This document shows, one piece after another, positions 48,769-61,320 of a DNA stretch of 64,000 nt. Below the pieces are notes generated by a model. That model saw only the letters and a list, made by a program, of their open reading frames with translations. It ran no database searches and was not told where the DNA came from. Made by a program: the position numbers and the translations under genes. The stretch's first letter is position 1; each line of letters starts with the position of its first letter. The stretch comes from Istiophorus platypterus (Eukaryota; Chordata; Actinopteri; Istiophoriformes; Istiophoridae), in NCBI GenBank assembly GCA_016859345.1, contig CM029121.1, forward strand, positions 6,138,911 through 6,202,910, given 5' to 3'.

Positions 48769-50411
48769 CATACAACTACATATAACTCCATACATATGTG
48801 TGTGTGTAAAGGCCTCACACAGTTTGACCCTCCTCATTAATCTCCTATTGAGAAGAAATGAGCTCCATACATCAAATTAACATTCCAGAGGGAGACCCCA
48901 CTAAAGAACTGGCTAAAGGACCCCCATGCTTTTTTTTTACTTCCTTCTTTACTCACTTGCCAAGAATCCTTTTTCTCTTTGCTCTTCAAAATACCTGGCA
49001 ACAAGATACCTAGATACCCGACTCTTCCCCGCTTTTCTTCTGCCAAAACACAATCCTCTGCCAATTTATCAGACCATAGGACACAGTAGGATTTCCTACA
49101 CACTTGGAAAATTGAGGGGCGGGGCATTCAGTTGGTTGCAATGTGCAATCTTTCTAGATGCCAATAAATCCTACATGTCTTCAATGTTGTCACTATAGGC
49201 ATGTTAACATGCAGATGTTAAGACCGCTATGTCGAACTTTAGCCTCACACAACTGCTAGTCTTGCTGGAACTGTTAGTTTTGTTCCCCAGTAAAGTTTGA
49301 TATTTCAGTAGCAGTTTTCCTTCAACATGCTGTTTTTTCAGTTTGGATATTAAGGAAAAATTATAGGAAAAAGTTGTTTTTGGGCATAATTTCTTTAACA
49401 AAGTCTAACAAAGTTTGTATACAGTGATGCATGTACTGGATGTTACATATGTTAACTCTTTGCTGTACACTAATGTTGAAATTACATTCGTCATGTTTCC
49501 TGTGATCATCCTCAGGATGTCTCCAGAACATTGGATGTAATTTAAAAAGGCAGAGACATGTCCATATACAGTATGACTGTCCGGTTCCCTTGTATTCAGG
49601 CACAATTCCATTAAAGATTCTATATACCATTGCTGAAGTTCTGAAAGTTTCAAAATCCTAATGAACTAAAACAAAATGGAAACTTCAACAACTCTGGTTA
49701 TTATATAGCCAAACTTACTAACTGTGCAAGCTGGCCCTTATTCCGGGTTGGTGACTTACAACCCAACGGCTTCTCGCAACTAGCTTCAACTTGTTTTTAA
49801 AACTGTAAATGTGTCAGATTTTTCAATGCATAGACAAACCTCTGTGTATCTACTTTGAGTCATAAGACACTTTGTAAGTACGGTATAAGTCATGAGATAG
49901 TCTGCTGCCTTGACAGAGTTCTGCACTGGCACTTTCAGTTAGGACTGTTACACATATTTTATACATGCTCACACATATTTGCAGGTCTCCTGCATAGTGG
50001 GAGAGTAGCAACATTTACACCTGAAATACAAATAGAAGCTCCTCTTCAGCTACATAGAAGAAGCCATGGTTAATTAGACATGAGACAAAGTGGTACTTTT
50101 AGCTGACTCCTGCTAAAATATTTAAGAACATGTATAGGTGTTGGATCATCTGATACTATTAATCCTTGATTACTTTTGGCCTCAAAAACAGATAAAAGTA
50201 TCCCTCGTCCTGACGTCCAAGTTATGCCTTTTTCAGATATATATTCTGACAGACATTAACAGTTTTCTTCATATGTTTCTGTTTGTCTTTATGTGTGAAC
50301 ATATCCATAAAGCCCCCTCTACTCTCTGCTCTCCTCAGCACAGTCTTGTCTTTTTCATTCAATAAGCATGTGTCTCTCTCACACTTTCCTTTCTTTCTGC
50401 TTTATCCTCAG
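48769..50411. other. no supported gene
   Basis: Several overlapping short frames (48837-49653) without domains; AT-rich. Confidence 0.4.
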
Positions 50412-50471
50412 ACCTTGACTTTCTCTCACAATCCTGTGACTTTACAGAGAAGAGAAAGAAAGAAATCAGAG
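50412..50471 (+). other. weak 60-nt exon candidate
   Basis: CTTTCTTTCTGCTTTATCCTCAG precedes it, read here in two parts: a pyrimidine tract (50385-50408) and CAG at 50409-50411. GTAAAG follows. The 60 bases form 20 intact codons, TLTFSHNPVTL then QRRERKKSE, with a basic end as seen in many alternatively spliced inserts. The exon length is a multiple of three and phase is 0 at both sides. No family recognised and no neighbour exons found. Confidence 0.2.
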
Positions 50472-51824
50472 GTAAAGTAAAGGGAGCTGTGATAGGGATT
50501 AGCTGTGCTCGCTACCAAAACCATGGCAACCCATGAGTGTTACCTTGAACCAGACAAGAGGGTTGCAATTGTAGGCAAAGTTTGAGAGACACACTGTATA
50601 CAAAGCAAACAAGCTCAATTGTGACAGGTAGATGAAGTCAAAACTAAGAGTAGCAGCATTTGACATGTGAAACTGAATGTGTGAAATTATTGATGACTGA
50701 AATTTCTCTTACTGTCTTTGTCTCTCTCTTTCATTCACTGTTAAATTTAAGTTAAGAGCATGTTTATGTCTACAACCCTCCATCATACATTACATTAAGG
50801 AGCTGATTTGGCCTGTAACAACATAAAGAAAAGTGAAGTAAGTTGTAGAAACAACAAAAAACCTTGAGCTTAATGGTGATATGATACTTTTGTACCCAGT
50901 TTGAATCACGTGTCTGTTTTCAAAAGCTATTGCCATTTTCAGTTAATCCTTGAAGCAAATGCTAGGAGAGGTTAACATTTGTTCTGTCAATCAAAGTAGT
51001 GTTATTTCTGTATATGGACTTGCAAGCAACTTTACAGCCTCGTTTTTGAACTTGCCAGAAAAGTTTAGAATGGCTCTGCAAGATGGGGGCAGTGATTCAG
51101 AGGTCTGGAACCATTCTCATATTGTAATGAACCATTTTCTGCCAACATATGTCATCAGGTAGATCTAATGGAAAATTTGATTGATTTGTTAAGATCACGA
51201 TTATTTTGTAAAGCATCTTTTTTAAGCAAGTCTCCAGAGAGTATAATGTATAATCTGTATAATCTAATGGCTAGTATTGGATTTTTAAAAAAAATATATA
51301 AAGCATGTAATTTTTGTAAAATATTTTACTGTTGTACTATTATCTATAATACAGTATTCATTCAACTGAAAACTTCCCTTATGTCATTCATATTGAAACA
51401 TTTCCATCACAGGATCAAACAAGATTATCATCTTATAATTCATAAGATTAATGACAAACTCCTTAAATCCTTTCTGTCAAAATTAGCTGTACCTTAATGT
51501 ATGCTAAGAGCATCTAGCCAGTGTGAATTCAACAACTATGTACTGAGTCCAAAAATTAAAGATGAGCAAGGAGGATGAGAAACCAATACCTGAAATATAA
51601 GTGCACATTATTATTATTGTACTATTAGCCCACGGATACTCATTTCAGTGTCACACCATCGAAACAGTCCTCCACCCCCACAGGCTTCACACACAGACTA
51701 AAGCAGACATACAAAGGGGTTAATAACTGGGTATAATTAGCTGTATTGATCAACAGGGCTTAAAATGAAACACACTTTTCATTGTACCCCCCCCCCAAAC
51801 ATGGTAATACAAAAAAAAGTTGGA
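50472..51824. other. no supported gene
   Basis: AT-rich; the open frame 51168-51497 (109 codons) is rich in Phe/Ile/Lys/Asn as expected from composition. A C9 run lies near 51788. Confidence 0.4.
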
Positions 51825-52640
51825 GAAAAAAAATGACAAAAATGTGAAGTTGAAACAAAAAAAAAAGAGAAAAACAAATGGGAGCGAAGGATAAACTGCT
51901 GCCCAAATAAAAATCAAAAATAAATGGAAAAAGAGGGTGAATGAATGGAACATGAGGAGATTAAGCAGACGAGGCAGAGGAAAACAGGGATGAAGACAAA
52001 GTGAGAAGAAAATGCAGAGCAGGGACATAGAGGAAGAGGAGGGGAGTTGGTGGTGTTAGGTCTGGGCAGGGAAGGAGGAGAACTGTGGAGGCCAGAAAAA
52101 CAAGCAGAGAATAAACAGATCGAAGGACAGGGGAGAGAAAAACAGGCTGAGAGGGAGAGAGAGGCACGGAGGGCTGGAGGCAAACTCAGCATGAGCTGGA
52201 GAGGGGAGACAGTGACAGACAGAGGGAGGTAATAAATGGGGAGAAATAAAGAGAGAGAAAGGCAGCTAAAAGAAGGGTAGAACATTAAAAATCAAAACTA
52301 AGATGAACTCAAGAAAGGAAGACAGAGAGCGAAGATATATGTACAGACAAAGCAAGCCAGAGTCTAAAAAACAACTTTAGCATCTTGTCCCCTCATTTCT
52401 TTGGCCAACACATGTGAAACGGTTTTGTATGTTTAAAAGACAAGAAGACAGACAGAATTACATCAAGAGTAAGACAAGTTAAGAAAAACAGATAAGTGGA
52501 AAAGACGTCACATCTACCTCAGATAGAAAAGACTTGGAGGAAACAGACAAAATTCTCATGAGAGACAGAGACGCGAGATAGACAATCAAGGTAAGGAGCA
52601 GAGAGAAACATGATGATGGAGAAAAATGAAATAAGAAGCA
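51825..52640. repeat. long purine-rich low-complexity region
   Basis: About 800 bases with the plus strand dominated by A and G (GAGAGA, GGAGG, AAAGA words). The proline/serine/leucine-rich open frames on the minus strand (52285-51750) are a by-product. Confidence 0.8.
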
Positions 52641-52961
52641 GAGATGTTGAACTGACTGTCTGAGCTCTCCTGTCTTTATTACTTTTCTATAGAGCTGTTT
52701 GGGAGGAACAAAGGGAGAATGTGGCTTTCTCTGTGTGTGGGTCCTAGGTGCCCAAGGCTACAAGGAACCTGTACGTGTATGTGTGTGTGTTCTCAAACAA
52801 AAAAGACACGCGCACACACACAAAAACACAAACGCACACACACACACATGCAGGAACAGGGTGTTCACTGCCTGCTGATGGGGTCTTTTCATTGGAGCCC
52901 AAGGCTCAACCTTCAGCTAAAATAAGAGAAGCACAAGGCCAGCGGGACTGAATAGGAGACA

Positions 52962-52962
<1 letters not shown>

Positions 52963-52994
<32 letters not shown>
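52963..52994. repeat. (CA)n microsatellite
   Basis: About 16 CA units; a (CT)n tract follows near 53033-53050. Confidence 0.97.
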
Positions 52995-52996
<2 letters not shown>

Positions 52997-53451
52997 ATGA
53001 ACACGTCTTCCTACGCCTCCTCTCCATTTCTCCTTCTCTCTCTCTCTCCTCCATCATTCTTTTTCTTCACATTTTTCTATCCTGTCATACTTCCACAGTA
53101 GATGAGAGAGCCTTATATTCTAGCTTCTGCTTTCTCTTTTCTGTCCTTTTGTTGTATTGTTTAGCAATTGTAACACTAGTGTGTAACTAAAAGTGAAGTT
53201 GATGGGTTGTCTTGTGTATCTCTATCACTTAACTTTATAAGACCTACCATCTGAAATAATAATTTTGATAATTAAGGGACTTGCTCCTATAAAATAACCC
53301 TCCCTTACAATAACAATCACAGCTCTGATTGACCTCTCCTGTTTGCTCAGCAAAAGGAGCTATTCCATATTATTATACATATTTTCTCATAAAAAACTTA
53401 TTTAGCTGGACACATAATTCCATAGGTGAACAATAATTATTGTCATTTGGG

Positions 53452-53477
53452 GAATGGGGAATAATTATTCCCCATTC
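53452..53477. repeat. perfect 26-bp palindrome
   Basis: GAATGGGGAATAA followed at once by its reverse complement, no mismatch. A smaller palindrome, CAATAATTATTG, lies 10 bases upstream at 53431-53442. Confidence 0.95.
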
Positions 53478-54738
53478 TTTCACCAACAGTTGAGTTCAAT
53501 AATTCCTAAAGCAAAAGAAATGTAATTTCAAGATACACCAAGTGATCGACAGTTCTAAAATTCGAGTATTGCTTGGTTCATTCTTGTCTGTGTCATCCAC
53601 CTAAAGATGGTATTTTTAATTTATGTGCAATATAGGCATGTTCTTGTACTTTTAGAGTAGCTCTGGCTGCTAAAACTAGAACTATTTAAATTGGGTTGAT
53701 TATTCTTTTTCGTAATTTTACTGTTAACACATGCACTGCCTACTTATAGTAGTAAAAAATGTTTGTGATGCTTTTTGCGGATTCCATTAGCAATGTAGAA
53801 ATTGCTTCTTTCTTTTTTGATTAAGTCTTCAATAGAATTTCATAATAGTCTGTGGATCAATATAATTCTGATTTTTGTATCAATTTTTACCAGATATGTA
53901 TCTGCTAACCTTTAAACCACTACAATATTGAATTAGTACCTACTTCTCTACCTACTACTAGATGTAAGAATAAAACAATCTTGTGTGTTAAAGGTTTCTT
54001 GTTACTACAAGATGCTACTTTTGTTTTTCTGTTTTTCTCATTTGTACTGCTTAGCACTTTTGCTTATCCTTTAACTCTTGTGGGGACTCATGATTGACTA
54101 GACAGTTGGTAATCAAAGATATTATTAGTTTCAGCCTTAGTTTTATCAGAACTTTTCATCTCAGTCATGCGTCACACTTCTTGAGAGACTGAGTTTGTAG
54201 ATCTAGAAGAGACTTTCCAGTGCAACTGCTACAACAGTTTCAAATTCCACCTGAAGAAAGTGTCACCAGGTTGCAGGTGCAGGGCATTAATAGCATGTTA
54301 GGTGAGAAAGTCTCAGAGGAAGATTGCTGTTATCTCAGAGGAAGTCTCCAGGCAACTTTTGAAGACAGAAAAGTTTTCTACTGATTGAATCAAGTTAAGT
54401 AACTTGTTCCACTACTGAGAGACGAAAGGAGTTTGGATTCAGATTTCAGTCGAACTGCTCCTTTACAAACCAAAGCGTTTGAAAGTTCCACCTAAAGGCG
54501 GGAGTTATACTCATGGCTGCTCTTAAGCATAAGTGACTTGAACTTAATGTGAGCAGCAACAGGGAACCAGTAAAGAGTAGTGAAAGGTGCAGTGACACAA
54601 GCCGTTTTTGGCTAGACCAGACATGGCTGGTCTACAAGAAGGTTTGTACAGAACAAGGCAAGAGACAACCTGTACCTGCATGAAGCTGTAAGAGGTCGAG
54701 CCATATGCAATCTTATTTGCCAGAGCAAAGATTGACCC
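53478..54738. other. no supported feature
   Basis: AT-rich; 54180-54540 repeats GAGAGAC/TTTCAGTC-type words but I could not define a unit. Confidence 0.35.
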
Positions 54739-54740
54739 TA

Positions 54741-54778
<38 letters not shown>
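54739..54778. repeat. (TA)n microsatellite
   Basis: About 19 TA units with one TG interruption. Confidence 0.95.
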
Positions 54779-54781
<3 letters not shown>

Positions 54782-55566
54782 ATAAGATAATCACTCTTTT
54801 TCATCACACCTTTTTTAAAAAAATCGTTGAAGGAACAAAACATGTCAAGGAAAATTAGGAAGTTCCCAAAGATACTATTAGTCCAAGAATAAGGAAACAT
54901 TGAAAACATCTCTTGAGATAAATCCATTTGTGTTGCTTGTCCATGTATGTTTCCAGTTGCAGCTGATTTTTCATTCTGTCTGTTGCATCCTCATATTCTC
55001 TCCTAACAGGTTTTCAGAAGCAGTGAAAATGATTTTCTGTGGCAGTTAGTTTTTTTTCATCCTTTTGTTCCTCATCATGATATTCTGGGTAATTTTTTGC
55101 TTGATAGTGGGTTTATACAATTAGGGACATCAGGAGACAATTAACACTCGATTTCATTCGTCAGGAATTTTCTCCTCCACTGCAGCAAAACAAATTAAAA
55201 CCATGAGAAACTTGGCTAACTAAACACTTGCAGGGCTGACAACCTCTCACAGACATACTAGGAACAGAACTGGAGAAAATAACTATCCTAGCAACATGCA
55301 AACAACCCATAACGCAACAATCTCAGTACCAAAAGTATTTCCATTAGAAAATGATGGCAGGAATACTTGAATGTCCGCTTCAAAAATATAATGGCACACC
55401 CATTTTTTAAAACATGATATTCAAGCGAGAGTGTTAGATCAGTGTGTTACTCATTGTGTGGCTCGCCAAGCTTTAATCAGCAGCTCACATGGCAGCAAAT
55501 GATTATACGATAATGCAGCCAATACACATAATTCCTTAAGTACAGCTTCACCATTCATACACAAAA
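54779..55566. other. no supported feature
   Basis: AT-rich DNA up to the LTR. Confidence 0.4.
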
Positions 55567-56299
55567 TGTGACACAGGGCCGTCATGGTCCAGGCCGTGCC
55601 TCCAGTTGTTTTTCAGTTGCGTTTCTAGTGCCTCCCTGCTGTCGGTCTCCGTGTGTCTGTATGTGTCTGCATCTGGGGTTTGGCGCTCCTCCCTCTTCTT
55701 CTCTCTCAGCAACCTGTTGCTAATCAGCCAGCACACCTGCATTCTAACAGCTCATCAAGTCAGCCGTATATATCCCCTGGTCCTACAGCCACTCCGCTGT
55801 TAGGTCGTTGTTCCCTCTAGTTGTGTAGATTATGCTCAGGTTGCTTAGAAATCGCGTTTGTTCTTGCGCCAGTGTTTTTTCCTCATGTTAACATTTGTTT
55901 CCTCGTGTCCGGGATCATTACTCACCTTCTTGCCTGCCAGCTCATCAGAATGCCATGCTCCAGGCCACCTGCTTGCTGTGCCTGTCACCAGCCCTCGAAA
56001 CCCCACCTGCCTACCCACTCACTAACTATTTTCCCGGCTTGCCGAGACAGCTGCATCCCATGCTCTCCACACAGCTCCCTCTTAATCTGCAACCTGCTTC
56101 CCTCTGCCCCTCCAGACCCTTCCTGCCTCCTCACTCATCAACTCATTCCATGGCTTCCCAAGACTCCCGTCTTCCCCCAGCCCTTTGCCCCGACCCCCCG
56201 CTCATTCCTCTAATCTCCCTAGTGAGCTAGCAATAAACTCACTCCTGTTGTTCTGAGTTTTTTTTGTCCTGTGTGTGGATTCCTCTGCTGGTTGTAACA
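55567..56299 (+). mobile_element. probable solo LTR, about 733 bp
   Basis: Begins TGTGACACAGGGC and ends GTTGTAACA, giving TG...CA-type ends. Composition shifts sharply to CT-rich inside. CCGTATATATCCCCTGG (near 55764) is a TATA-like box, and GCAATAAACTCACTC (near 56230) is a polyadenylation signal, in the order promoter then signal expected for an LTR; the AATAAACTCACTC wording is typical of fish Ty3/gypsy LTRs as I remember them. ACAAAAT precedes the start (55561-55567) and recurs at 56297-56303, overlapping both ends, so a target duplication exists but the exact boundary is ambiguous by a few bases. Open frames of 130 and 111 codons inside (55821-56230) are incidental. No internal region adjoins it. 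Confidence 0.75.
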
Positions 56300-56688
56300 A
56301 AATCATATCATTGTTGCCGGTTTTGGAGACTATTCAATTGGTGAATAAGTAATGCGTAGGAGGAGGATAATTTGTGATGAATTTTTCTTTTTCTTTTTTT
56401 TTTTAAATCGGTCACAATCACAAACCAGATGCGTGGAATTGTAGCAAGTGAGGAAAATGACTTGTCGGCGCATGCAGCAGCTGAAAATCGAAGCTGCAGA
56501 CAGCAGGTGGTCAGAGTAGAAGGGATAATGGTTAGAGACACACAAGATGAGCAGGAACAGGAAATTTAAAGAAAACTGGACAGATTATTATAGTAAGTCC
56601 TGCATTGATCCAACCCTTTTTGTTTAAAATTTTAAACCAACCCCCCTTAGGCTTCAAGTGAAACAACTGGAAATTGTTTTTTTTTTTT

Positions 56689-56689
<1 letters not shown>
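56300..56689. other. no supported feature
   Basis: Mixed DNA with T-rich runs at 56390-56405 and 56676-56689. Confidence 0.4.

Positions 56690-56722
<33 letters not shown>
56690..56722. repeat. (TG)n microsatellite after a T-run
   Basis: About 15 TG units with a C interruption, then GAGTGAGTG. Confidence 0.93.
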
Positions 56723-57600
56723 AGTGAGTGTGTATTTAACAGAAAAGTGGCTCTCCTAATGACTGTGCGGTGTCAGCATGGCTCCCATGATAAAACCAAG
56801 AAGACCACTGCAGTAGGTGTTTGGTAGTATTGCATTTTTAATGAGAAGAAGAATGACATGCCCGACCAAAATCCTGAATACTCTATAGCTGTTCTTATGA
56901 ACGAAGACTGTAACATGGATGCTATCGGAAAGCCATCTGCTAGTAGGATGATAAACAGTGCCCAGACACAAAGTTGTTTCATTCTGCCAGCTAGCAACAG
57001 CTACAGTCTGTCCTCTCTGGTGCATTTGTTGTTTGTTGCAAACACTGACTGCAAAAACATTCTGGTAGTCAAGGAAATTAAATAAACTGAAAGTTTATTT
57101 AATTTTAATTTTATTTAAATTTCAGTCCACAATTTCAACATACCCTGTTTCATTTCTACGTATAATTGTATTGTATTGGAAATTTGACACACTTTTCTCA
57201 TTAGAGTAGTATTCATGGTAAATCCGCCTTTGCGTGACCCTACCAATCTTCAGTGTATTGTAATTGACTCTGGCTAAAGACACTTACCAAATAGTACTTA
57301 AAATTGGGCAAGACATATTGAGCTGTGAAAACAAGCTCCTAACGTCTTCAATAGCTCATTCATTGGCTCTTTTATTTATTTCCAGTGGACGTCATCCTGA
57401 ATTCTTAAATCTCTCAAAATCCAACTACATTCTTCCTATTCAAGTGGAAGTGTGTGTATGTTTGTTCATATGATAATATGATAAACAGATAAATGGAGAC
57501 AGATGGACAAATAGAGCAGTTTTATATCTCCGCCCAGCTGGTAATCAGACTTCAAATACACAGCGAGGGGGCTGTGTTCCCCTAAGTGGCGATTGATCAC
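56723..57600. other. no supported feature
   Basis: Short open frames on both strands at 56756-57085 overlap each other and have no recognised domain. Confidence 0.4.
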
Positions 57601-57622
57601 TGTGTGTGTGTGTGTGTGTGTG
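57601..57622. repeat. (TG)n microsatellite
   Basis: About 11 TG units. Confidence 0.93.
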
Positions 57623-57850
57623 CAAAGGGAAAACATGGGTGATTCTTTGACGGATCCTGCTAGATGGACACGGACACACACACACACATGCACCTATCTC
57701 ACTTTTGTCTCATCTTTAGTGTTATCTCTCTTCCTCTTCATCACCCCCCTCCTTCTCTCTGCTTCAGTCCCTAGCTCTGAGGAGTGGGTGTGCTCTCCAC
57801 TGTCCTCCTTCAATCTCCCTCCTCAGTGTGTGTCCACTGCTACCATGGAC

Positions 57851-57852
<2 letters not shown>

Positions 57853-57897
<45 letters not shown>

Positions 57898-57920
57898 CCA
57901 CACACACACACACACACACA
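57853..57920. repeat. (CA)n microsatellite with C5 interruption
   Basis: About 20 CA units, CCCCCA, then about 11 CA units, followed by a CT-rich stretch to 58060. The 235-codon open frame at 57593-58300 spans this low-complexity DNA and is not called a gene. Confidence 0.96.
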
Positions 57921-59299
57921 CCTGTTCAGTCTCTTTCCTCTGCCTTCCTCTCTATGTCTCTTTCCTACAACTTCCTTTCCTTATCCTCTGTCCTCTTCTC
58001 CGCCACCTTATCTTCTCCCACTTCTCCTCATTTAGCCTCAACCATCTCCTCTTTGCCTCCTTCTTAGTGCTCATGTATCAAAGCTACATTCAAAACACAG
58101 GAGGAGATTGGAGGAGATCGGGTCAGATAAGATGGACAAGGAGGGAGTCTGTGTGGGTGAAAACAAGTGCGTATCTCTGTTCATGTGTGTCTTTATGTTT
58201 GTGTCTGCTTTTTGGATGTGCAAGTTCTCATCTAAAAGTGTGTGATTGGTGTATTTTCTTTCTTGCCTGGAGTGATGTGGAGGGGTCACAGCGTCCATAG
58301 CAGCTATAGCCTCTCACTCCATCACAACAAAGCAATTATACAGATGCGGACGTGATGGCCTACAAACGAAGAAGGGTGACAAGCCAGTGCCTTTGATCTT
58401 CGTAACCCATAAGCTCATCTTTACACATTTCAACAAAAATTTGATAGTCCTGTAATCTCTAATCAACATGGGAAGTCAAAAACCTATTTGGCAAAGCTGG
58501 AAAATAACCAACGCTCTAACGCATGATGGAGTCAAGATACAAAATGCAAATGGTCCCAGGAACATCTCAAGTGAAAGTCAAAATTAACCAGCACACGTTG
58601 AAATTACTTCACTGTGACTTTATTGAGAGCAGACAGTTTGTTTTGCCTGTAGGTTCTTCAGGTTCAAACAGCAAAAATACACTAACAATTGTGAGAAAAG
58701 TATTTGGGTCACATGGCTAATATTCACAGTCTCAGTTCATTTGTCATTTTTTAAGTTTTTCAACAATTTTTCAAAGAACATGACAATAGTATTTCACAAA
58801 ATTGCATTCATCAAAAAAATGGAATTGTTAATATTACACAGTTATATGAATTACACCATTTTACACAGTGTTAAAAAGATACAACCGACTGAAGAGCAAG
58901 AGCTAAATTTCAAATATCAGTCCTATGGTTGTCCTCTACACCAGTAATTGGAAAGGGTCAGTGCCAGGTGATGTAGTGGCTCATCTCTCCCTAAGGGCCC
59001 AAATGACCTGTAGATAGGTATAAGTTATTGTTATTACATCACAGAAAGGAATTCAATACATGGTTCTCATTAAGTCTTTCTAAAGAAATTTTGCTCTTCC
59101 TATTCAGTCCGTTGTATCTGTTTAACAATGAAGAAAGCGGTGTAATTCTAATAACTGTAATATTAGAAATGGCAGGTATTTTTTGATGGATGTAATTTTG
59201 TGTAACATTATCATCACATTCAAGTGTTTGCCTTTGAAAAGTTGTTGAAACACTTAAAAAAGAAATTACTCAAGAGTTTGAGAATTAGTCATGGACTTT
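57921..59299. other. CT-rich stretch then featureless DNA
   Basis: 57925-58060 is pyrimidine-rich. The rest is AT-rich with no supported gene. Confidence 0.4.
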
Positions 59300-59470
59300 A
59301 CTTATATAAACCTATTCTAGTCTAATTGACCATTCAAAGCCCTTTACACTACTGCCACATTAACCCATTCATACAGTAGTTTTCTATTGATGTGCCTCCT
59401 ATACATACATACACTCAGTCACACAGCGATGATAGATTTGGGGAAATCAGCAGCACACCACTATCACGCA
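59300..59470 (+). repeat. teleost interspersed repeat, family H
   Basis: TTCTAGTCTAATTGACCATT, CAAAGCCCTTTACACTACTG, CATTAACCCATTCATACAGT, TTTTCTATTGATGTGCCTCC and a GCGATGATAGATTTGGGG end follow the order of a common teleost repeat with the CAAAGCGCTTTACACTAC core, recalled from memory. Confidence 0.65.
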
Positions 59471-60859
59471 TTTGTATCACTACAGTCTCCCTTTCTATCC
59501 CTCTGGTGTCTGCCCTTTGACAGGCCCAATATTCAACAGTGTCCACGCTGCAGACCTTTGGCAAGCAATCAATGACAGTTGACTGTGACTGTGACACAGA
59601 TTTAGGTGTGCTAGGATGTGCAAGTTTTTACAAACACTGTCACAGACTGCAGGGTTTCAATTACTCAAAAGAACTAAACTAATTAAGAAAGGTTGTTTTA
59701 TTTTCTCTGTGAGGAATCAGTTAATAATCTTGTGGGAAGAGAAAAAGTTAGTGAGAAGGCTAAAGAGTGATGATGGACATTAGCCTTCCAGTAATGTCCG
59801 GCAAGGTAATATTAGAAGTGTCAGTGGCCCTAAGAGAAAATTCAGAAGGTTGACCATGGCTGCGGAGTGGAGAATCAACAAGTCCTCTGTCCTCTGTGTT
59901 TCACCTGACCAGCCTGTCTCCTTGGCCTTTACCATCGTCATATTCCTGTTTAGTCTGGCTTAGTATAGGAGAACAGTTGTACAATAAAATGACATTGGCT
60001 TTTCACCTCTTTTTTTCTTATCACAGCCTCTGTGTAGTGGCCAGAATGAAAAGCATAATCATCCATATTTGTAATGGACATCCACTGTCACCTAGCAGCT
60101 GTCCATTGGGGGGAGCATCCCCCTCAAAGACCGAAGCTATCACATAGCAACTGCTGTCCAACATGGAGGCAAAATAGCATTCGGAACGTTGTATGAAAGA
60201 CCACAATTTGCATATGCTCTTGTTACCATGCAGTTCACATCAGAGGCTACCTGCATTTTAATAGAGTGGACTTTCAGTTTGAGTTCTTCCTACACTCTCA
60301 CATGCATACAAACTGAACGCATGAAAGTCGTATCTTCCCTTTTTTCTTCTTGAGGTGATTTGGTAAAACTGGAGGGGATGAGATCCGTTTATGCACTCAT
60401 CACTTTGCGCTGGTGAGGAGGCACTCTGATTCATGTCATGATAAAATAAGCCCTCAAATGTATACATGCATTTGCGGTTTCCCGCCTATTTTATGTTGTT
60501 ATGTTGCTGAAGATGCTGACTGTAAGGACATGGCAACGTTTATAGTCCAAGGTGACCAGATTTAGGGGTCATATAAAGGGCCATTCCCAGCATGTACTAA
60601 AAATAACCTCTTTATTCCCTGGGCAAATGTTTTGTGCTGTCGCTCTCACTTTGCAGATCGGATACTGCTCGGTGGATGATTTTATACATTTTAGGAAACT
60701 GCTCATATGATAGTCATATGCTGTAAAATCAGTATTACAGTGTTCAAGGTTGTGACTAAGTCTGCAGTGTTCACTGAGTTGGTAAATAACTCATGAGGGA
60801 GCAAAGTATATGAAAATCCAAACGCTTTGCTAGACCAAACCCAGGTTTGAGGTTACTAC
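59471..60859. other. no supported feature
   Basis: Short overlapping open frames at 59896-60467 without domains. Confidence 0.4.
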
Positions 60860-61320
60860 ACTGCAATGTAGAAGATGCCTTTGTGGTGCACAGCCTCACA
60901 GAGCGGCTATGGTGGTCATAGACTCTTAGGGTTGTCATATGATCATGACTCTAGAATTGATATTAGAATATTATTAGGCATGCTAGCAGCAAAGTGAATT
61001 ATCTTGACAATTACTGAATTTAACAACTATTGGATTGATTTTCATCAAATTAAGTACAAATATCCGTAGCGAATGGATAGTGGATGACGAATCCTGTTTA
61101 CTTTGGTGATTCACTGTCTGTACCACTTTCACCTGTCCAGCGAAATATCTCAATTACTGCACGGTGGATTGACACAAATTTTGTTATGGACATTCTTGGT
61201 TGAAGGACAATGTATCCTAATGACTTTTTTTATCCTCTGATTATTCATCTAGTGCACCTTTAGGTCGACCTCACAGAGAAGCTAGCGTGGCTATAGACTC
61301 TTAGCTTTGCTTTTTAATCT
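60860..61320 (+). repeat. old teleost interspersed repeat, copy D2
   Basis: Contains the end block twice: GCCTCACAGAGCGGCTATGG with CATAGACTCTTAGGGTTG (60889 on), and GACCTCACAGAGAAGCTAGC with CTATAGACTCTTAGCTTTG (61268 on). Between them: CTATTGGATTGATTTTCATC, GATGACGAATCCTGTTTACT, TTTGGTGATTCACTGTCTG, GACACAAATTTTGTTATGGA and TTATTCATCTAGTGCACC. Same family as D1 at 6895-7615. Confidence 0.75.

Noticed and set aside
55821..56230. Overlapping proline/leucine-rich frames of 130 and 111 codons
   Set aside because: They lie inside the LTR at 55567-56299, between its TATA-like box and polyadenylation signal.
57593..58300. 235-codon open frame, longest in the window
   Set aside because: It translates (CA)n and CT-rich low-complexity DNA; no domain, and its length is explained by the lack of stops in these repeats.
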